Below, piece after piece: positions 35,397-44,185 of a stretch of 64,000 nt of DNA. The notes beneath the pieces were generated by a model. The model searched no databases and had not been told where the DNA came from. It saw only the letters and a list, made by a program, of their open reading frames with translations. Where the stretch lies: NCBI GenBank assembly GCA_016285245.1, contig JAEEQH010000014.1, positions 1 to 64,000 on the forward strand, read 5' to 3'. The translations under genes and the position numbers were made by a program. This stretch comes from Prevotella sp. GTDB lineage: Bacteria; Bacteroidota; Bacteroidia; Bacteroidales; Bacteroidaceae. How positions within the stretch are numbered: the stretch's first letter is position 1; every line of letters starts with the position of its first letter.

Positions 35397-35746
35397 GCCT
35401 TTGCCCACGCCTCGTCAACGTCCTTGATGTCAATGTCCAATAGCCGCATCTGGCGGAACAGTTCGGGCAGCCGCTCCTTCATGAACTCCTTCTTGCGTTC
35501 CTTCAGGACCTGCTTCTTCGCACCGGGGGTGACGAAGTAGCCCAGTCCGCGCTTGTTATAGATGACGTTCGCACGCGACAGCTCGTCGTAGGCCTTGACG
35601 GCGGTATTGGTGTTCACTTCCAACAGCACGGCATACTCGCGTACCGACGGTATGCGGTCGTCGTCCTTGTACTTGTCGGCCAGTATTTCATCCATCAGCC
35701 TATCGGCCATCTGGATGTATATGGGTTTATCATTCGTGAAGTTCAT
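35393..35746 (-). CDS. GntR-family (YtrA type) transcriptional regulator
   Basis: This 117-residue protein has the GntR winged helix at the N-terminus (PIYIQMADRLMDEILADKY ... RIPSVREYAVLLEVNTNTAV, RGLGYFVTPGA). A short C-terminal helix pair is typical of the YtrA subfamily, which usually controls an adjacent ABC transporter. It overlaps both neighbours by 4 bp (ATGA). The likely targets are the 21-bp repeats at 36620-36724; this is inference. Confidence 0.93.
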   Translation of the reverse strand: MNFTNDKPIYIQMADRLMDEILADKYKDDDRIPSVREYAVLLEVNTNTAVKAYDELSRANVIYNKRGLGYFVTPGAKKQVLKERKKEFMKERLPELFRQMRLLDIDIKDVDEAWAKA

Positions 35747-36546
35747 ACGTTCGCAAATTTATGGGTTACGACCTGCCAGCGGCAGAACAGCCAATAGGCT
35801 AGCCAGGTGAAGACTGTGATGATGCCTGTGTTGATACACATCCAGACGATATCGCTCATGGTTGGATCTGATTGTGTGGGTGTGTCGCGGTAGCCAAGTG
35901 AGTTGATTGTCCATACGATGACAGAAAACACGATGGCGAGAATGGCACTGGTGGCAATGAAGTGGAATTTCTTGAAGAACACACCACCCAACAGGAATAG
36001 AGAGTGGATGACAACGAAGGACAGATAGATATTCACAATTTCTATCAACGTATTATACTGGGATGTATGTGGTAAGTTATGAACGAGGGTTTTCGTCATA
36101 CTGTGGACAGGATGGTCGGCTATTTGTAACCAGATGATATGGATACAGTCAGCCAGGACGATTGTCAGGACACCACCCACCAGCATAAAGACCAGCATAT
36201 AGATCCAGCGTGCCAGGAACTTCTCCAGGTTCGTTGCCGGCAGCATCAGCCAGGCTATGCGTTGCTGTTTCTTCTGTTCGCCGCGATAGATCGTACTTGC
36301 CGTAATAAGGAAATAAATATACATGGCTATCATGCTGAACATGGAAACCGATTCGCAAATGTGTTGGATATAGAAGTCCTCTATTTCATTGTAAGAATGC
36401 ATGCCTATGTTCCATGCGAACCAGAAGAAGAACAGGTAGAGCAGCAGCATACAGAGTGCTCCCCACATCATAGCCTTGCGGCCTTCAAAGAAATCGAGCT
36501 TCAGCACGCGCCCGAAGCGTGTCATATTAAACTGTTTCATAATCAT
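35743..36546 (-). CDS. ABC-2-type membrane permease
   Basis: This 267-residue protein has six hydrophobic segments (ALCMLLLYLFFFWFAW, FSMIAMYIYFLITAS, WIYMLVFMLVGGVLTIVLA, LSFVVIHSLFLLGGVFF, AILAIVFSVIVWTI, IITVFTWLAYWLFC). It should be the membrane partner of the ATPase encoded just upstream (36769-37587). MKQF at 36540 is an alternative start. The leader contains the tandem 21-bp repeats. Confidence 0.85.
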   Translation of the reverse strand: MIMKQFNMTRFGRVLKLDFFEGRKAMMWGALCMLLLYLFFFWFAWNIGMHSYNEIEDFYIQHICESVSMFSMIAMYIYFLITASTIYRGEQKKQQRIAWLMLPATNLEKFLARWIYMLVFMLVGGVLTIVLADCIHIIWLQIADHPVHSMTKTLVHNLPHTSQYNTLIEIVNIYLSFVVIHSLFLLGGVFFKKFHFIATSAILAIVFSVIVWTINSLGYRDTPTQSDPTMSDIVWMCINTGIITVFTWLAYWLFCRWQVVTHKFANV

Positions 36547-36619
36547 TCGTTTATCGGTGAATATTTAATTCGTTTATTGGTGTATTATAGAAAACAAGCC
36601 GACGGTTGGAAAAACTTTA

Positions 36620-36724
36620 AACAACGGCGTTGTTTTATCAAACATTGACGTCGTTTTATTAAACATTGACGCCGTTTTATCAAACATTGACGTCGTTTTA
36701 ACAAATATTGCCGCTATTGTAACA
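36620..36724. repeat. Five tandem 21-bp repeats, possible operator array
   Basis: Units start at 36620, 36641, 36662, 36683 and 36704, exactly 21 bp apart (two helical turns). Their core is AACATTGACGTCGTTTTAT with variation; units two and four contain the palindrome GACGTC. The array lies between the ATPase stop and the permease start, 74 bp before that start. Confidence 0.9.
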
Positions 36725-36768
36725 TTTACTCAGGCCTTTGAGGAAAAAAGGTCCGGGTAGGCAAACAA

Positions 36769-37587
36769 TTATATCCGCTTATTCGCAACAGCATTAAAGA
36801 GCAGTTCGAGGTTCACCTGCGTCTCGCCTTGGCCTTCCTGCCGGCGGGCCATCACGGCGTTGCCCTGTAGCGTCGGCTCGGCATAGAGCACCGTGTCGTC
36901 CATCTCGCCGGGCTGGCGGTACTCGAAGACGTACTTCTCCGTGATCTCCTGTACCGAGGCGTTGAGCAGCAGCTCGCGCTGGTTCAGCATCAGAATGTGG
37001 TCGAGCAGCGCCTCCACGTCGTGTACCTGGTGCGTCGAGATGATGATGGTCTGGTCGTCGCTCATGTTCTGTGCCACGGTCTTGCGGAATTGGCTCTTCG
37101 AGGGGATGTCCAGGCCGTTCGTCGGCTCGTCCATCAGCAGTAGCTTGGTGTTCGTGGCCAGTGCGAACGACATGAAAACCTTCTTCTTCTGGCCCATCGA
37201 CAGGGCACCAAGGTCGAGGTCAGGTGTCAGTTCAAAATCCTGCAGACAAGCCTCCAGGCGTTCCTGACTGAACTTCGGATAGAAGGGGGCGTTAAGCTCC
37301 ACATAGCGCTTCAGCGTCATCGACGGCAGCTCGAACTCCTCCGGCACGAGGAATATCTCCTCCAGCACCTCTGCCGGTCTCTTGTAGGTTGCGACTGAAT
37401 CGCAACAAACCGAACCACTCTTCGGCCGCAGCAGACCGGCGATGAGATAGAGCAGCGTCGACTTGCCCGTACCGTTCTTACCTAACAATCCGTAGATCTT
37501 GTTCTCCTCCAGCCTGAGGCTGAAACCGTCAAACACCCGCTCCTTCTGGCCCGGGTAGTTGAAACTGATGTTGTTGACTTCAATCAT
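36769..37587 (-). CDS. ABC transporter ATPase (YtrB/CcmA-like)
   Basis: This 272-residue protein has Walker A LLGKNGTGKST (~34-44), signature LSMGQKKKVFMSFALA (degenerate, SMGQ), Walker B LLLMDEPTNGLD and H-loop IIISTHQVHDVE. A C-terminal ~60 residues has no known motif. It pairs with the permease downstream. It has a complete promoter 41 bp upstream. Confidence 0.93.
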   Translation of the reverse strand: MIEVNNISFNYPGQKERVFDGFSLRLEENKIYGLLGKNGTGKSTLLYLIAGLLRPKSGSVCCDSVATYKRPAEVLEEIFLVPEEFELPSMTLKRYVELNAPFYPKFSQERLEACLQDFELTPDLDLGALSMGQKKKVFMSFALATNTKLLLMDEPTNGLDIPSKSQFRKTVAQNMSDDQTIIISTHQVHDVEALLDHILMLNQRELLLNASVQEITEKYVFEYRQPGEMDDTVLYAEPTLQGNAVMARRQEGQGETQVNLELLFNAVANKRI

Positions 37588-37627
37588 ATTGCTTAGTGTT
37601 TTAGTGTACTACTTTAATAGAACACCG

Positions 37628-37660
37628 CAAAGGTAATACAACTTCTTCCTTTCCTCCAAA
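37628..37660 (-). promoter_or_regulatory. Full promoter TTTG-N21-TACCTTTG
   Basis: On the minus strand, -33 TTTG (37660-37657), 21-bp spacer, -7 TACCTTTG (37635-37628). It fits the Bacteroidetes primary sigma consensus and drives the ATPase/permease/GntR/TonB operon. Confidence 0.8.
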
Positions 37661-37725
37661 TTTTTTGGAGAAAAAATGTCGTAGCTTAATTTTTTTTAAC
37701 GTTTACCCTAATCGGTCATTAGATT

Positions 37726-39426
37726 TTATCCCACTGTCAGCGACTGGTCGCAATAGTCGACAACAGCCGGACGATGGGTGATAAAGAGCACGGTCTTACG
37801 ACGGTCGGCCAGGATATTCGCCAGCAGGCGACGCTCGGTGTCGCCGTCGAGGGCCGACGTGGCCTCGTCGAATATCATCACGGGACGGTCGCGCAGCAGC
37901 GCACGAGCAATGGCGATGCGCTGTGCCTGACCCTCGCTGAGTCCGCCACCCACCTCGGTGAGCATAGTGTCGAGCCCCTGCGGCAGCGTCTCGACGAAGT
38001 CGGCACAGGCCATGTGGAGCACACGCCAGAGGTCGTCGTCGGTAGCGTCGTGCTGGGCCAGCAGCAGGTTGTCGCGCACGCTGCCGCTGAGTAGCGTGTT
38101 GCCCTGCGGCACATAGACGAAGTTACAACGGTGAAGTGGCGAGATCGCTCCTCCTTCCTCGTTCCTCCTTCCTCGTTCCCCGTTCCTCGTTCCTCGTTCC
38201 TCGTAAATCACCACCCTGCCTTCTGTGGGCTGCATCAGCGCCAGCACCAGCCGCACCAGCGTGGTCTTGCCGGCACCCGTCTCGCCAAGGATGGCGGTAC
38301 ACGTGCCCGGCCGGAAGTCGAACGTCAGGTGGTTCAGCACCGGCTCTGTACCGTCGTCGTAGGTATAGCTGACGCCCTCCAGACGGACGCCACAGGGCTC
38401 GTCCATCCTGATACCCTCGCCCTGCTGTTCCTCGGGCACCTCCTCGAGCTCCATCAGTCGCTCGGCAGCGGTAAAGACATGTACGAAGGCGGGGGCCAGC
38501 CGCGTCAGGTCGCGCGCCGGACCCTGTATGCGGTTCACCAGCTGGAGGAAGGCGGTCATCTGTCCGAAGGTGATGGTCTTCGCACTCATGCGGACGGCAC
38601 CCCATAGGAACGCGACGAGGTAGCCCAGCGAGAAGCCGCCGTTGACGAAGAGGTTCGAGGCGATGGAGAACTGGGTGCGGCGGCGTACATGACGGCGCAG
38701 CTCCGACTGCTGATCGCCCAGACGTTCCACCACGCGGCTGCCGGCCTCGAGGGTTTTCAGCAGCATACGATGCTGCACGGCCTCGGTCATCAAGCTCTGT
38801 ATCTCGCTGTCGCTGTTACGCACCCGGCGCGAGAACTTGCGCATCTGCGACACGTAGATGCGGCTCACGGCGAGAAACAGCGGGAGAATGGCTACGGTGA
38901 TGGTGGCCAGCCAGCGGTCCATCTGCCACAGGTAGATAAAAGCACCGACAAACATCACCACCGTCGACACCGTGCTGGGCAACGTCTCGGTGATGAACGT
39001 CACCACCGTACGGACATCCTGCTCCAGGCGGTTCATGACGTCGCCGCTATGGCGCGTCTCACGGCCGCGCCACTCCGAGCGCAACAGGCGGTCGAGCATC
39101 TGCAGCTGCATGACGTTCTGTGCCTTCACGCCAAGGATGTTCTTGATCCAGACGCGCGAGATGCTCAGGGCAAACTCACAGAGTATCAGACCGCCCATCA
39201 CCGCTACGGCCCAGTAGATGGAGCCCTCGCGGAAGCCCGACGCTATGTCGATGGCACGCTGCATGGCCCACACCATCAGCAGGCTGACGACGACACTCAG
39301 CAGGCCAATGACGGCGTTGAGCACCGTCTGCAGCCTGTTGCCGTGCAGGCGGCGCCACAGCCACCGCGTCAGTTCCATGACGGTGTACCGACTCTCCGGA
39401 TTGTGCAGCCTCTCTATCAGTCCCAC
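37726..39426 (-). CDS. ABC exporter, fused membrane and ATPase domains
   Basis: This 566-residue half-transporter of MsbA type has a six-helix membrane domain (~20-310), then ATPase with Walker A GETGAGKTT, signature LSEGQAQRIAIARALL (variant LSEGQ), Walker B VMIFDEATSALD and H-loop LFITHRP. It starts with GTG at 39426, just after a TTAAGAG/TTAAGAA microrepeat; ATG (MELTRWLW) at 39378 is an alternative. Between the strand after Walker A and the Q-loop (FVYVPQGNT), about 20 residues (YEERGTRNGERGRRNEEGG) are encoded by a pure CTCGTTC-type heptamer array. The substrate cannot be told. Confidence 0.92.
   Translation of the reverse strand: MGLIERLHNPESRYTVMELTRWLWRRLHGNRLQTVLNAVIGLLSVVVSLLMVWAMQRAIDIASGFREGSIYWAVAVMGGLILCEFALSISRVWIKNILGVKAQNVMQLQMLDRLLRSEWRGRETRHSGDVMNRLEQDVRTVVTFITETLPSTVSTVVMFVGAFIYLWQMDRWLATITVAILPLFLAVSRIYVSQMRKFSRRVRNSDSEIQSLMTEAVQHRMLLKTLEAGSRVVERLGDQQSELRRHVRRRTQFSIASNLFVNGGFSLGYLVAFLWGAVRMSAKTITFGQMTAFLQLVNRIQGPARDLTRLAPAFVHVFTAAERLMELEEVPEEQQGEGIRMDEPCGVRLEGVSYTYDDGTEPVLNHLTFDFRPGTCTAILGETGAGKTTLVRLVLALMQPTEGRVVIYEERGTRNGERGRRNEEGGAISPLHRCNFVYVPQGNTLLSGSVRDNLLLAQHDATDDDLWRVLHMACADFVETLPQGLDTMLTEVGGGLSEGQAQRIAIARALLRDRPVMIFDEATSALDGDTERRLLANILADRRKTVLFITHRPAVVDYCDQSLTVG
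38150..38204 (-). repeat. In-frame heptamer array in an ABC exporter gene
   Basis: About seven units of CTCGTTC and close variants (CTCCTTC, CCCGTTC) on the + strand encode an Arg/Glu/Gly-rich insertion near residues 408-426. Confidence 0.9.
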
Positions 39427-39441
39427 TTCTTAACTCTTAAT

Positions 39442-40302
39442 TCACCTCGCATCAGCACCCCACATCATCTTCTCGCGCAGCGTGTTGAAGTAGCGCTGTC
39501 CGGGGCGTTTCACTACCTTAATATTATAGGGGGCACGCGTCACCACCAGCTTCGTACCCTCCTGACAGGCCATGGAGCGGCCGTCGACGGCCAAAAGGAA
39601 GCTGTTGCTGCGGCTCTCGACGTCGAGTTCGATGACGCCTGAATCGGGGATGACGATGGGCCGCGTGTTCAGCGAGTGCGGTGCCACCGGCGTCAGGGCG
39701 AGCACGTTCGTGCCGGGCACGATGATTGGGCCGCCATTCGACAGCGAGTAGGCCGTCGAACCCGTTGGCGTCGAGATGATGAGTCCGTCGGCCTGATAGG
39801 TGTTCAACAGCTGACCGTCGATGGTGGCACGAATGCTGATCATCGATGCCGTGTCGCGCTTCAGGATGGCGATATCGTTCAGCGCATAGTGGCCGTTGAC
39901 TTCTATCACCGCACGGCTCTCCACCTCGTAGTGGCCCTCGTGGAGGGCACGGAGGGTGTGCTCGATGTCGTCGGGGTTCACGTCGGCAAGGAATCCCAGG
40001 CGTCCCATGTTCACGCCGAGGATGGGTATGCCCTTGTTGCCCACGCGCGCCGCCGCCTTCAGGAACGTGCCGTCGCCACCCATCGAGATGACAAAGTCGG
40101 CATCGAAGTCGTCGTTCTTCAGCACACGCGTCGCCAGCACGTCCAGCCGCTGGTCTTCGGTCAGGAAGCGGTAGTACTCCTCGTCGACATACAGCTCGGC
40201 ACCGTAGACCGACACCCACGACAGCACCTTCTGCGTGGCTGCCGATTTACGCGACTGATAGATATTGCCAAACAGGGCAAATCTCAATTTTCGTTTGCTC
40301 AT
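39442..40302 (-). CDS. nadK: NAD kinase
   Basis: This 286-residue enzyme phosphorylates NAD to NADP with ATP. It has the catalytic GGDGTF at 75-80, NMGRLGFLADV, the second conserved block DGLIISTPTGSTAYSLSNGG, and the C-terminal LAVDGR. It has its own -7 promoter element and is followed after 15 bp by the ABC exporter gene. Confidence 0.97.
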   Translation of the reverse strand: MSKRKLRFALFGNIYQSRKSAATQKVLSWVSVYGAELYVDEEYYRFLTEDQRLDVLATRVLKNDDFDADFVISMGGDGTFLKAAARVGNKGIPILGVNMGRLGFLADVNPDDIEHTLRALHEGHYEVESRAVIEVNGHYALNDIAILKRDTASMISIRATIDGQLLNTYQADGLIISTPTGSTAYSLSNGGPIIVPGTNVLALTPVAPHSLNTRPIVIPDSGVIELDVESRSNSFLLAVDGRSMACQEGTKLVVTRAPYNIKVVKRPGQRYFNTLREKMMWGADAR

Positions 40303-40329
40303 ATTTCCCTTTTCTCAAATATTTGCGTG

Positions 40330-40337
40330 CAAAAATA
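40330..40337 (-). promoter_or_regulatory. -7 promoter element TATTTTTG of nadK
   Basis: TATTTTTG on the minus strand, 28 bp before the nadK ATG. No clear -33 TTTG at the right distance. Confidence 0.5.
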
Positions 40338-40377
40338 ACATATTTCTACGAAATAAAAGAAGAGAACAACAAAAAAA

Positions 40378-41613
40378 TCACCTACTCGCCGAAGGACTGA
40401 ACCAGGCGCACAGCCAGTAGGCCGTCAATATCAGGAGGTAGACCATGGCTACCTGCAGTACCGTGGGATGCAGATTGTCGATGCTCGCCGCCGGTAGCCG
40501 CGTAATCAGCGCCAGAGCGCCGTTCAGCCCGTTCGCGACCGCCGTCAGCACCACGGCAACAGGTGCCCAGAGGAGCGTCGCCAGCGACAGGTAGAGTATC
40601 AGCATGACGCCCGGTATGGCCACGAGGTTCGTCAGCAGGAACCACGTCGAGAAGCGTCCGAAGTAGTAGGCTATCAGCGGCGCCACACCCAGCTGTGCCG
40701 CCACCGACAACGTCAGCAGGCCCCACAGCCAGCGTAGCCAGCGGTGACGTTGCAGCACGTCGGCCCTCACCCACCCCTCGACGACGGGCATCCAAATCAG
40801 AATGCTCAGCACGGCGAGGTACGACATCTGAAAGCCGACGTCAAACAGCGTATAGGGGCTCACCACCAGCACGACGATGGCCGTAAAGGCCAGCGCGTTC
40901 AGCGACAGACGGTCGCGGTAGCCCAGCGACAGCAGGGCATAGAGCGTCAGCATCAATGCGGCACGCACCGCACTAGTCGGCATACCCACCAGGAAGACGA
41001 ATGCCCAGATGGTCAGCACCGTCACCACCTGTGACAGCAGCCGCCAGCGACGGCCCACGGTGAACAGAGACAGCAGGGCGTAGATGATGCCCATGTGCAG
41101 GCCACTCAGCGCCAGCACATGCGACGCACCGCTGACATTATAGGTCGCACGCAGCCCGCGGTCCAGTGCCGAACGGTCGCCCAGTGTCATCGCTGCCACG
41201 AGGGCATAGGCCTGGCCCTCCAGTCCCTGCTCGCGGTAGCGCTCCAGCAGCCGCGCACGCTGGTGGAGGAAAAACAAGCGGGTGCGCCCCAGCCGTGTGC
41301 CGGCGTCGGGCTCAGCCGACTGCTGCTGCCACTGGCGGATGGTCAGGCCTTCGCTGGCCAGCACGTCGCGCTGACGTGCCGCCAGCGTGGCACCGAACAA
41401 GAACACCGCGGCGCCAATGACCACCGACTGCCACAGGCCGCGCCGCCACAACAGCAGCGCCGCCACCACCGTCACGGCCAGCAGAACAACAAATATGGGC
41501 ACCATGACCGATGACATTGCACCGGTCACGATGCCCATGATAAGGATGGCGGCCAGACGCACCAGCGGTGTCGTCTCCGCCAAGGGGAAGATGTTATTTC
41601 GCTTCAGTATCAA
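40378..41613 (-). CDS. comEC: Short ComEC/Rec2-family membrane protein
   Basis: This 411-residue protein has an N-terminal DUF4131-like helix group (LAAILIMGIVTGAMSS ... VVIGAAVFLFGATLA), then directly the pre-competence segment (RLLERYREQGLEGQAYALVAAMTLGD) and the competence core with SGASHVLALSGLHMGIIYALL and about eight helices. Usual Bacteroidetes ComEC is near 700 residues. The OB-fold region that normally lies between these two parts seems missing, and there is no C-terminal metallo-beta-lactamase domain. Its role is in DNA transport across the inner membrane if functional. It overlaps the aquaporin gene by 20 bp. Confidence 0.85.
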   Translation of the reverse strand: MILKRNNIFPLAETTPLVRLAAILIMGIVTGAMSSVMVPIFVVLLAVTVVAALLLWRRGLWQSVVIGAAVFLFGATLAARQRDVLASEGLTIRQWQQQSAEPDAGTRLGRTRLFFLHQRARLLERYREQGLEGQAYALVAAMTLGDRSALDRGLRATYNVSGASHVLALSGLHMGIIYALLSLFTVGRRWRLLSQVVTVLTIWAFVFLVGMPTSAVRAALMLTLYALLSLGYRDRLSLNALAFTAIVVLVVSPYTLFDVGFQMSYLAVLSILIWMPVVEGWVRADVLQRHRWLRWLWGLLTLSVAAQLGVAPLIAYYFGRFSTWFLLTNLVAIPGVMLILYLSLATLLWAPVAVVLTAVANGLNGALALITRLPAASIDNLHPTVLQVAMVYLLILTAYWLCAWFSPSASR

Positions 41614-42271
41614 TCATTTTCCAGCATCCAGCAGCCAGAGCGCCACCCACCAGCGGGCCGACGATGAACACCCAGAGCTGAGACAGGGCCTGACCACCCT
41701 CGAACAGGGCGGGACCGATGCTGCGGGCGGGGTTCACACTCGTACCGGTGTAGTTGATGCCGACGAGGTGGATGAGTATCAGCGACAGGCCAATGGCCAG
41801 GCCGGCGAAGTTATTCGTCGCACCGTTGGTCTTTGCCGTAGCACCGAGCACCACCATGACGAAAATGAACGTCAGGATAATCTCGGCCAGCAGACCGTTC
41901 ATCACGTTCTCCGAAGCGCAGGCGTTAGCACCCGTAGCCGTGCCGCGGGCCAGTCCGGGATCGGTCGACACGAGCAGGGCCAGTAGGGCGGCGGCAATGA
42001 TGGCGCCGATGACCTGGAACAGCATATACATGCCGCAGTCCTTAGCGTTCATACGACCGCTGAGGAACACGCCGAGCGTGATGGCGGGGTTGATGTGGCA
42101 ACCCGAGATGCCGCCGATGGTGTAGGCCATAGCCACCACAGCCAGGCCGAAGGCGAAGGCCGTGCCCACGATGGACGCCGTGTCAGCGCCACAGTTCAGA
42201 CTCACGGCTGCACCGCAGCCGAGGAACGTCAGTACGAACGTACCGAACAACTCTGCAAAATACTTTTTCAT
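41594..42271 (-). CDS. aqpZ: Aquaporin Z-type water channel
   Basis: This 225-residue protein has six membrane helices with the two pore motifs NPA at 61-63 (CHINPAITLG) and 180-182 (TSVNPARSIGPAL); the selectivity Arg follows the second NPA (R183). Cys-rich insert ANACASENVMNG lies in the third loop. It has a complete promoter upstream and is followed in overlap by comEC. Confidence 0.95.
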   Translation of the reverse strand: MKKYFAELFGTFVLTFLGCGAAVSLNCGADTASIVGTAFAFGLAVVAMAYTIGGISGCHINPAITLGVFLSGRMNAKDCGMYMLFQVIGAIIAAALLALLVSTDPGLARGTATGANACASENVMNGLLAEIILTFIFVMVVLGATAKTNGATNNFAGLAIGLSLILIHLVGINYTGTSVNPARSIGPALFEGGQALSQLWVFIVGPLVGGALAAGCWKMIDTEAK

Positions 42272-42318
42272 AAGCGTTAGTGTTTAGTTGATTTTGATAG
42301 TTTGAGGTTTTTCTGCTG

Positions 42319-42350
42319 CAAAAATATGAAAAATATTCTTTACTTCCAAA
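42319..42350 (-). promoter_or_regulatory. Full promoter TTTG-N20-TATTTTTG of aqpZ
   Basis: Minus strand -33 TTTG (42350-42347), 20-bp spacer, -7 TATTTTTG (42326-42319), 48 bp before the ATG. The rest of this 206-bp gap shows nothing else I can support. Confidence 0.75.
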
Positions 42351-42477
42351 CGGAACGACAAAAATTTTCATTCCACCCAAAGACGGGGCTTTCAAAATGG
42401 TTTTCCAGGAATGTATAATTATCCGTATATCTATGCACAAAAAGATGACCTTTAGCACGCGAAGATGATGCTCCGTG

Positions 42478-44091
42478 TTACTTGTTGATGCGCAGCACGG
42501 GAGCGATCTTGTTGCAGGGCTGGGGCAGCTGCACCTCGAGACCCTCGGCGGTCTGGCGGGCGGGGAGCTTGCCGTAGCCGAGCAGGTGGACGGAGGTGAT
42601 GGCCTTCTTGAAGTCGGGGTTCTTCTTGGCCAGCGACTTCACCACCAGACGACCGTCCTCGGGCCATCCCATGGCGGTGACGTAGAGGTAGCGTTTGGTC
42701 TGGTTGAAACGGATGTCGCGATAGTCCATGCCGTTGTACTGGCCCTCGTTGAAGCCCTGTGCATTAATGGCGATGTTCTTCTCGGCCACGGGACCCTCGC
42801 CGAACTTCACCCAGGGACGGGTGCCGAAGATGCTCTCGCCGTTCTGCGCCATCCATGCCTCCAGCTCGTCGAGGAAGGCGGCGGCCTTCTCATCGTAGGT
42901 GCCGTCAGCACGCAGGGGGATGTTCAAGAGCAGGTTGCCGTTCTTCGAGACGATGTCGACGAGCTGCTTCACGAGGTTGGTGGCCGTACGGTAGCCACGC
43001 TGATAAGTGCTAGTGTTGTAGTGCCAGTCGCCGATGCAGTTGCACGTCTGCCAAGGGTCGGCCATGATGGCGTTGGGTGCGCCGCGTTCCACGTCCCACG
43101 TCAGCGCCTTCTTCTGCTCGTCGCTGAGAATCTTGCCGAAGACGACGCCACGCGGATTCTTATTATAGAGGTGTGTGGCAATCTTCAGGCCGCAGTCGCT
43201 CAGCGGATAGAACGGCAGGACGGTGACGTCGAAGTAGATGAGGTCGGGCTGGTAACGGTTGATAGCATCGATAGTGCGGTCGAAGAAGTTGGTGACAAAC
43301 TCCTGCGACGGCGGACAGGCACCGTTCTCCCAGCCCCACTGGGCGTGGATGCGACCGTTGTCCCACGAGCCCTGGCTCATCGGATGGTTCTGCTGATAGA
43401 GCATCTGCGGGTCCAGTCCTTCCCACCATTTGCCCTTGCCGTCCTCCTTCGTCAGGTTGCCGTCATACCAGACGCCCGCCTTGTCGCCCTTCAGGTCGTA
43501 GCGCTGCGAAGGTTCGAACCACGTCCAGGCGTGGTCAGCATGGAACGAGATGCCCAGCGGCAGGCCGGCCTTCTTCGCAGCCCGTGCCCAGCCCTCGAGG
43601 ATGTCCTTCTTGGGACCGATGTTCTTCGAGTTCCACGGTTGGTACTTCGAGTCCCAGAGGTCGTAGTTGTCGTGGTGGTTGCCTAGCACGAAGAAGTACT
43701 GCGCGCCGCAGCGCTTGTAACGTTCGACGAGTACCTCGGGGTCCCACTTCTCGGCCTTGAACAGTGGCAGGATGTCCTTGTATCCGAACTCCGAGGGGTG
43801 ACCGTAGTGCTCACGGTGGTAGTTGTACTGTCCACCACCCTCAAGATACAGGCCACGAGCCATCCAGTCGCCCGAGCCCTCTACACACTGTGCTCCCCAA
43901 TGGGCCCAGATGCCGAACTTGGCATCGCGGAACCACTCGGGCGTCTGATGCGTCTCCAGCGACTCCCATGTCGGTTCGAACTGTCCCTTCTGCATCTGTT
44001 CGTGCTCCTCGGAGACGGGAATACGGTAATTTTGTGCGGTAGCCGTCAGCGCGACGGCAGCGATAGTAGTTAGTAGAAGCTTTTTAGTCAC
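42478..44091 (-). CDS. Alpha-L-fucosidase, GH29 family, secreted
   Basis: This protein is 537 residues from a GTG at 44091 (signal VTKKLLLTTIAAVALTATAQ, first residue fMet). The frame is open to GTG at 44130, but that would start inside the terminator hairpin of the preceding gene. GH29 features are WFRDAKFGIWAHWGAQC, YFFVLGNHHDNYDLWDS, ISFHADHAWTWFEP, and PDLIYFDVTVLPF, whose Asp is the likely nucleophile, then LLLNIPLRADGTYDE. It releases L-fucose from host or plant glycans in the periplasm or outside the cell. It is not linked here to a SusCD pair. Confidence 0.92.
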   Translation of the reverse strand: MTKKLLLTTIAAVALTATAQNYRIPVSEEHEQMQKGQFEPTWESLETHQTPEWFRDAKFGIWAHWGAQCVEGSGDWMARGLYLEGGGQYNYHREHYGHPSEFGYKDILPLFKAEKWDPEVLVERYKRCGAQYFFVLGNHHDNYDLWDSKYQPWNSKNIGPKKDILEGWARAAKKAGLPLGISFHADHAWTWFEPSQRYDLKGDKAGVWYDGNLTKEDGKGKWWEGLDPQMLYQQNHPMSQGSWDNGRIHAQWGWENGACPPSQEFVTNFFDRTIDAINRYQPDLIYFDVTVLPFYPLSDCGLKIATHLYNKNPRGVVFGKILSDEQKKALTWDVERGAPNAIMADPWQTCNCIGDWHYNTSTYQRGYRTATNLVKQLVDIVSKNGNLLLNIPLRADGTYDEKAAAFLDELEAWMAQNGESIFGTRPWVKFGEGPVAEKNIAINAQGFNEGQYNGMDYRDIRFNQTKRYLYVTAMGWPEDGRLVVKSLAKKNPDFKKAITSVHLLGYGKLPARQTAEGLEVQLPQPCNKIAPVLRINK

Positions 44092-44106
44092 AGGTTCAAG
44101 GAAAAG

Positions 44107-44137
44107 AAGAAGCGTGTCCTTTGCGGGCACGCTTCTT
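44107..44137 (-). terminator. Terminator of the aldolase gene
   Basis: Minus strand AAGAAGCGTG (44137-44128), 11-nt loop, CACGCTTCTT (44116-44107), then CTTTTCC. Ten-bp perfect stem. Confidence 0.75.
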
Positions 44138-44185
44138 GATTATCATTTTTCAATTCTCAATTATCAATTAAGGCCGAAAGCCGTT

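Noticed and set aside
36620..36724. CRISPR-like array
   Set aside because: The 21-bp units are directly adjacent with no spacers, and no cas gene is in the window.
44091..44130. Longer N-terminus of the alpha-fucosidase (GTG at 44130)
   Set aside because: It would place the start inside the aldolase terminator hairpin and add residues before an otherwise clean signal peptide.
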